DNA from: Cristatella mucedo
Lineage: Eukaryota > Bryozoa > Phylactolaemata > Cristatellidae
Length of the DNA: 64,000 nt
Reading direction: 5' to 3'
Assembly: GCA_009760855.2 (NCBI GenBank)
Contig: WPIO01000158.1
Coordinates: forward strand, 744,227 to 808,226
Shown one piece after another: positions 59,290-64,000 of the stretch. Both the position numbers and the translations under genes were made by a program. The notes beneath the pieces were generated by a model that had not been told where the DNA came from, did no database searches, and worked only from the letters and a program-made list of their open reading frames with translations. Position 1 is the first letter of the stretch. The number at the start of each line of letters is the position of its first letter.

Positions 59290-59494
59290 TCAGTAGTAAG
59301 CATCCCGGAGCTTTCTCAGTTGTTCAATGTTTTGGCCGTAGTCAATTTTTATAATTCTAGAGTGGATTAGATAACCGGACTTTATGCGCCATTGTTCCGT
59401 ACGGTATTGACGAGGATGGTGATCGCTTGCGTACTTGCGCATTCGCTGATACATAAGCAGCACGTGCAGCTTTTCGTTCGCACGACCCGATATT
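59290..59494 (-). CDS. Candidate terminal exon, unknown protein, 67 residues
   Basis: Acceptor tttgcatgtag at 59495, then a frame reading ISGRANEKLHVLL, MRKYASDHHPRQYRTEQW, NIEQLRKLRDAYY and TGA. Rich in charged and aromatic residues, helical at the end. It lies antisense and downstream of the first exon of the divergent + gene, and a LINE-A 3' end follows its stop. Upstream exons are not found. The opposite strand is also partly open, so this is tentative. Confidence 0.4.
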
Positions 59495-59645
59495 CTACAT
59501 GCAAACGAGTTGCAAAAAGCGGTTACTCAAGCAGCGCAACGGTTTTTCAACAATAGCGCAGTATTGGTTTTGTACTTTTCTTCGACAGCGCACATGCAGG
59601 AGACGCTTCGTTGGTGTGCTGAAACCATCCAGCTTTTACCCAGAG

Positions 59646-59738
59646 GTTTTAGCCCTGGGGTAAGGTGCTCGCTCTTCACGACATTGGGGCTCTTCTGCCG
59701 CTATAAAAATGAAGCTGTTAAATCAGCTAGCTTTTAAC
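59646..59738 (+). mobile_element. SINE-B with internal deletion
   Basis: Head ttttagccctggggtaaggt joins directly to the tail ggctcttctgccgctataaa; the B box and hairpin are missing. Confidence 0.75.
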
Positions 59739-59744
59739 CTTATA

Positions 59745-60570
59745 AGTAGCTTATAATGCGACGTCTCCCACCCTCTTCCATCTTTCTTTTGCTCTTCATA
59801 ACATTGCGAAAATTCGGGCTTGTTTAGATAAAGATACCACGTCCAAGTTAGTTCATGCATTCGTGACATCCCGTCTCGACTTCTGCAACTCACTGCTTAC
59901 AGGCCTACCAGCATGTGCGATCAGGCGATTGCAGCTTGTGCAAAACTCTGCAGTTAGGCTTGTCTGTCGTGAGCGTCGCAGTTGCCACATTACTCCACTT
60001 CTCGCCGACCTGCACTGGCTATCAGTCAAGCAACGGATTGACTTCAAGGTTTTGTCGCTCACTTTTAGGTCCCTTCATTCTATGGCTCCAGCCTATCTGT
60101 CAGACACATCAGGCCAAGCATCGTACCACCCGCTTCTCGGAATCCAACAGTCTAGAAATACCTCATACAAACCTTAAATCCTTTGGAGACCGTGCTTTTA
60201 GTTCATATGCTCCCAAAGCCTGGAACTCCCTCCCGACCTGCGTCAGAACATCCCCTGACCTGACCACATTTAAAAGGAACCTAAAAACACACCTATTTAG
60301 GACAGCATTTAGTGGGTCCCTGTGATTCGTCTTTGATGTGCTTATGCGTGCTGACACTGTGCATGCTGCCACTAACCACATTTGCATACTGACCCTGTGC
60401 ATGTCACCCCTAACCATATTATTCATCTCGTTGGTTTTTCAAGCATGATTTTACTTACCATTCAGTTGCATTTCACTTTGCAGCAAATGTAAAGTGCCTA
60501 GAGAGAGATTGAGTTCTCTGAGGGGGCTTTATCAAGTGAATTATTATTATTATTATTATTATTATTCCTG
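59745..60570 (+). mobile_element. LINE-B 3' part, best preserved
   Basis: SRLDFCNSLLTGLPACAIRR, VCRERRSCHITPLLADLHWL, AFSSYAPKAWNSLPTCVRTS blocks over two frames (frameshift near 60105), then 3' UTR, stem-loop at 60494-60528 and eight ATT repeats. Defines the family end in this window. CR1/L2-type by its C-terminal domain. Confidence 0.9.
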
Positions 60571-60599
60571 TTGCAGTTCTTTCCCCCTCATTTCTTACT

Positions 60600-60650
60600 G
60601 TCTCTCTATATATATATTATATATATGAGTGTGTGTGTCTGTCTCCAATC
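60600..60650. repeat. Short TA/GT simple repeat
   Basis: tatatatatattatatatat then gtgtgtgtct, between LINE-B and SINE-B. Confidence 0.8.
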
Positions 60651-60698
60651 TCTGTCCACCTTCTTTCTCTATTCAGTCAGTCTATCAATCTCTGGTCT

Positions 60699-60985
60699 TC
60701 TGATTTAGCAGCCTCACTTTTATAGCGGCAGAAGACCTTTCTCGGCTATCCCCACCGCTTGCAGTGGTCAATGAACAACCTCTCAAGAAATGTCGTACTT
60801 TGGAGCAGGGGAGGTAAAAGATTGTTGCCAACTGTGCAGTCATGTTCCATGTCAAATGTGCACTTGTTCCCTGCATGTGAGAGGGTACGGATTTTGCATT
60901 GTGAATAGTCGATCGCCCACTTCACGGCTCGAACCCACGATCTGGATCGTGAAGAGTGAGCACCTAATCACTGGGTTAGTCCAAT
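60699..60985 (-). mobile_element. SINE-B with a foreign insert of about 130 bases
   Basis: Tail and hairpin to about 60776 (ccaccgcttgcagtggtcaa), unrelated sequence to about 60905, then cgatcgcccacttcacggct and the head. Confidence 0.78.
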
Positions 60986-60999
60986 CACTCATCCAGTGT

Positions 61000-61825
61000 C
61001 TCCTCAACGCGTGGCGCATATTATGGGTAATGAATGTCGAGTCCTGCCTAGCAACTTGCCAGTGTGACTACATGAACCGCTACAGAACTTATGATACGTT
61101 ATGATTCATGCCTACTGCAATTCCGTCGGCTTTACTGACTGCCATGCCAATTTCAGTACACAGAGCATCCGTGGCAAAGTAGTGGACACAAAAAGTGAAA
61201 CATAGGTCCTAGTTTTCACTGTGAACTATCTAGCCCCAGGCTTACGCAATGTGTTTCACTAATTGTGGATGGAGACTTTGATGAAAACGTGGCAGCATGC
61301 TTAAATCTTCACGGTTAGATTTTCCAATGTTCATCTCCGGGTTGACTTGGATTGTTGTAGAACGTGCTATTATTTAGGAAAGGAAAACCTCAGTCAATAT
61401 ATGTTTTATTTGTGGATGTAGGATGCATATGATGTACGCATATTTAAGACAACTTAAATGATGGCTGTGGAAAAATTTCCGCCTCAAGGATTGCCTGGAT
61501 TGTTCGATGGCAGTGCAGCTATATAAAGACCCAATGATATTGAAACAAGACTGCTTTTATTTACGACTTGTCAATATGTGTGTGTCGTCCTCGTTCCCGT
61601 GGCAAATGCATGGGAACTGGACGGCTCTGCTCATCCACGCGAGAAATACTGTGTAGTATGTAGTAAAGAATAGCGATAGCAGAAGGTCTCCGTGGAGGCC
61701 TAGTTGAAGGCTACAACCAGCAGAAGCAAGCAACAGGGTCTCTCGGTAATGCGCGACCACCTATCACCAACTCAAGACTCGCGACTGGCTATTATCCACA
61801 GAGCTTCGACGAGCTTTCAACTTAG
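61000..61825. other. Unassigned sequence
   Basis: AT-rich, no repeat recognised. May be intron of the + gene that starts at 58907. Confidence 0.35.
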
Positions 61826-61970
61826 ATCAGTTTGGTCCGGTGGTTAAGGTGCTCGCCCCGTCCAAGGCCTGGCTGAGGTCGTGGGCTCGAGCCCTGAGGC
61901 ATATGTGAAGCGCCTGAATAGAGGTTAAGTTCTCTTTGGGCGCTATGCAAATGAATTATTATTATTATTA
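61826..61970 (+). mobile_element. SINE-A, complete
   Basis: Head cagtttggtccggtggttaa, B box gggctcgagccctgagg, stem-loop gcgcctgaatagaggttaag...ttgggcgc, tail of ATT repeats. Best copy for comparison with LINE-B. Confidence 0.9.
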
Positions 61971-62228
61971 TCCCCGAACTCCACTTATCAAGACCTAAAT
62001 AAAAATCGATTTATGGTAGACCAGAATGCAAACTTGAGCTCCAGGACTAGCCACTTTGTACTTTTTATCCAGGGAAGGGCTGTGCTATCGCCGACCATCG
62101 TCAGAGAGCAAGAGCCGCAAAGGACACGTTGGCAGATATTTCTTCACAGATGTGTGGCGACCAAGTTCATTGGCGAGTTGCTCCTTGTTATTGCTGCGAT
62201 ATGAAACAGTTGCGGGTGAGCTTTGCAG

Positions 62229-62445
62229 CATGTTCGTGTCGGCCTGTACCAGCCAAAGGCAGACCCATAGGACTGGCGGTCAGCGATGCCCACGTGCTTC
62301 GGAGCCACACATCCAGTGTCAAGCTGCACGCCGGACACTGGAGCAGCACAATGGAGCACTGTGGATAGTTGGGCAGGCGACACCGGAGGAGCACCAAGAC
62401 CGCATGCCACAAAGTCTTCGGTGGAACCACCAGCTGTCACTGGCT
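62229..62445 (+). CDS. Candidate internal exon, unknown
   Basis: Acceptor gtgagctttgcag and strong donor GCT/GTGAGT, 72 codons. Reads MFVSACTSQRQT, later LEQHNGALWIVGQATPEEHQ and NHQLSLA. Could belong to the + gene that starts at 58907, but no chain of phases is established. The - strand is open over the same bases. Confidence 0.27.
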
Positions 62446-62811
62446 GTGAGTTTAGCATCAGTATCGTGTTAGAACCCGGGTAGTGTGCTTTAACTGTGGT
62501 GCAAGACGAGCCCGTACTGAATTATTTGCATTGCCTCGAAGAACACTATATGCCCATTCACCAATTATGCAATACGACTCAGGCTTTCAGATTTCAGAAA
62601 TCTGCTAACGCCGAGCAGTCTTGTAACACCTGCGGATGCTGTCACTGCATATCAACCTGCTGTCCTGTGAAATTCCCTGCCATACCAGGCACTTCATGGC
62701 TGCTTTCAAGAGTAATAAAGTAATTAGGGTAATAAAGACACTTCGGCAGGCATCCTTGCATGGCCATGCACTGATGCATTTTAGAGAATAAGATTTATAG
62801 GTAAGCGAAAT

Positions 62812-62925
62812 ACAAAATAATAATAAGAAGAGGAATACATTTAATATAGCACCCTCAGGGGACTCCATCTCTTTCTAGGCACTTCATATTTTCTGCAAAA
62901 GAAGGACGGTCGAATGATTAGTCCA
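62812..62925 (-). mobile_element. LINE-B 3' end
   Basis: aataataagaagaggaatac, reversed stem ctccatctctttctaggcac. Confidence 0.75.
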
Positions 62926-63070
62926 TACAAGAATGGAGCTAACCAAATTCGTAAGCATAGGAGATGGGCGCCGGCCACCAGACTCTGCCCCTCCCCCCAG
63001 ACTTACCTACCAGGGTGTCAGGCGGCTTTGGGCCCGACCTGCCCCTCAGTCTTCTTATGTTAAGGTAAAA

Positions 63071-63245
63071 AAATACAAAAACATATTAGTTGATTCAGCA
63101 GCCTCTTATGTATAGTGACAGAAGAGCCCTCACTGCTTATCACCACCACTTGCAGTAGCAATAAAGGATCGCCTACCGGAGCATTCGAACCCTCGATCTC
63201 GGGATCGTAAAAGTAACCACCTTACCTGGTGTGTCGTTAGCTGCC
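63071..63245 (-). mobile_element. SINE-B
   Basis: ttagttgattcagcagcctc to accaccttacctggtgtgtc. Confidence 0.85.
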
Positions 63246-63354
63246 TCTGGCAAGTTATGGTCAAGATCTGGTCTCTTCCTCTGCTAATTACTATACCTTT
63301 GTATGCAAGCAAAATAGGCTGGAGTCAGAGCCTATGGAGCTGCTTACCAAGGAC

Positions 63355-63980
63355 GAAAATCATCCCTTCTCGATTTCTGCAAGTCACTTCTAGCTGGTAT
63401 ACCGGCCTGTGCAATCAGGCACTTACAGTTGGTGCAATACTCAGCTACTAGGCTTGTCTGTCGCGAGCAGTAAAGCTGCCACATCACACTTATATGTGTC
63501 GCCGACCTGCAATGACTCCTCATCAAGTAGCATACCAACTCAAGGTTTGGTCACTCAGTTTCAGATCTCTTTATTAACTTGCTCCGGCCAACATAGAATC
63601 GGAATTACTCCCTCATTTGGCCAGGCATCATACCACACACACTTCTTACTCAACTCGTTTAGCTGTGCCTCTGACCAACCTCAAATCCTTCGGAGACCGT
63701 GCCCACAGTTCTTATGCTCTCAAACCGTGGAATTCACTCCCAGCTCATGTAACGATATACCCTGACTTGACGACATCACAAAGAAGCTAAAAAACTCACC
63801 TGTTCCTCACCTCATTAGCTGGGTCCTTGTGAATTGTCCTGAGTGTGCTTATAAGTGCTGACACTGTGCATGTTATCATAAACCAATGGACGTTCTTTTT
63901 TTGCTGCATATGTAAAGAGCCAAGACAGAGATTTAGTTCTCTTTTGGTGCCATACAAGTTTTCATTATTAGTATTATGCC
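63355..63980 (+). mobile_element. LINE-B 3' part, decayed
   Basis: FCKSLLAGIPACAIRHLQLV region, TNLKSFGDRAHSSYALKPW block, 3' stem agagccaagacagagattta and ATT tail. Confidence 0.82.
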
Positions 63981-64000
63981 TCATCCTTCAAAGCTTCAAA

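Overview
This is a stretch of animal (metazoan) nuclear DNA. The protein-coding sequence is sparse and spliced, with GT-AG introns. The only intact long reading frame belongs to a CR1/L2-type retrotransposon. tRNA-derived SINEs, long CT, GT, CA and GATA microsatellites and decayed DNA transposons fill most of the rest. The genes that can be recognised (lysosomal GLMP, mitochondrial ribosomal mS25, a secreted C-type lectin, an initiator tRNA-Met) are animal genes. I cannot name the species; an invertebrate is my guess.

Host genes found by joining exons by hand. (1) GLMP, + strand: exons 1132-1365, 3430-3728 and 9552-9732 join in frame and give the C-terminal half of the protein, with its membrane segment and YxxPhi lysosomal tail. 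The N-terminal half lies mostly before the window. (2) A secreted C-type lectin, - strand, spread over 17 kb: signal-peptide exon about 35564-35702, N-half of the lectin domain 30087-30533, C-half 18829-19163. (3) MRPS25 (mS25), - strand, complete in four exons between 58689 and 55249, 168 residues. (4) A divergent + strand gene starts at 58907, 217 bases from the mS25 start codon; only its first exon, a membrane anchor, is certain. (5) An initiator tRNA-Met gene lies on the - strand at 51207-51278. Several further exon candidates with good splice sites and coherent translations (389-693, 13892-14074, 16448-16700, 48658-48859, 59290-59494 and others) are listed with low confidence.

Repeats by region. 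0-10 kb: GLMP, its introns filled by LINE-B pieces and one SINE-B. 10.5-24.9 kb: LINE-B and LINE-A copies, a hAT-type MITE, and the lectin 3' exon. 25-36 kb: the large lectin introns with SINE-B, SINE-A, LINE-B and microsatellites. 36.5-41 kb: a LINE-A copy with a 562-codon open frame nested in LINE-B, a second LINE-A in reverse, then CA/TA/CT tracts. 41-46 kb: a Tc1/mariner relic, LINE-B tails, and a 620-base CT tract beside a SINE-B. 46-49 kb: a GC-rich, CAG/CTG-rich stretch with possible exons. 49-64 kb: a pogo-like relic, the tRNA gene, mS25 and its divergent neighbour, and several nested repeat insertions.

The most interesting pattern is a LINE/SINE partnership. The 3' end of SINE-A copies the 3' stem-loop and ATT-repeat tail of LINE-B, as expected if LINE-B reverse transcriptase moves SINE-A. 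SINE-B ends in a different conserved tail with no partner in this window. Nested insertions give relative ages: several LINE-B copies are older than the LINE-A, SINE-A and SINE-B copies found inside them.
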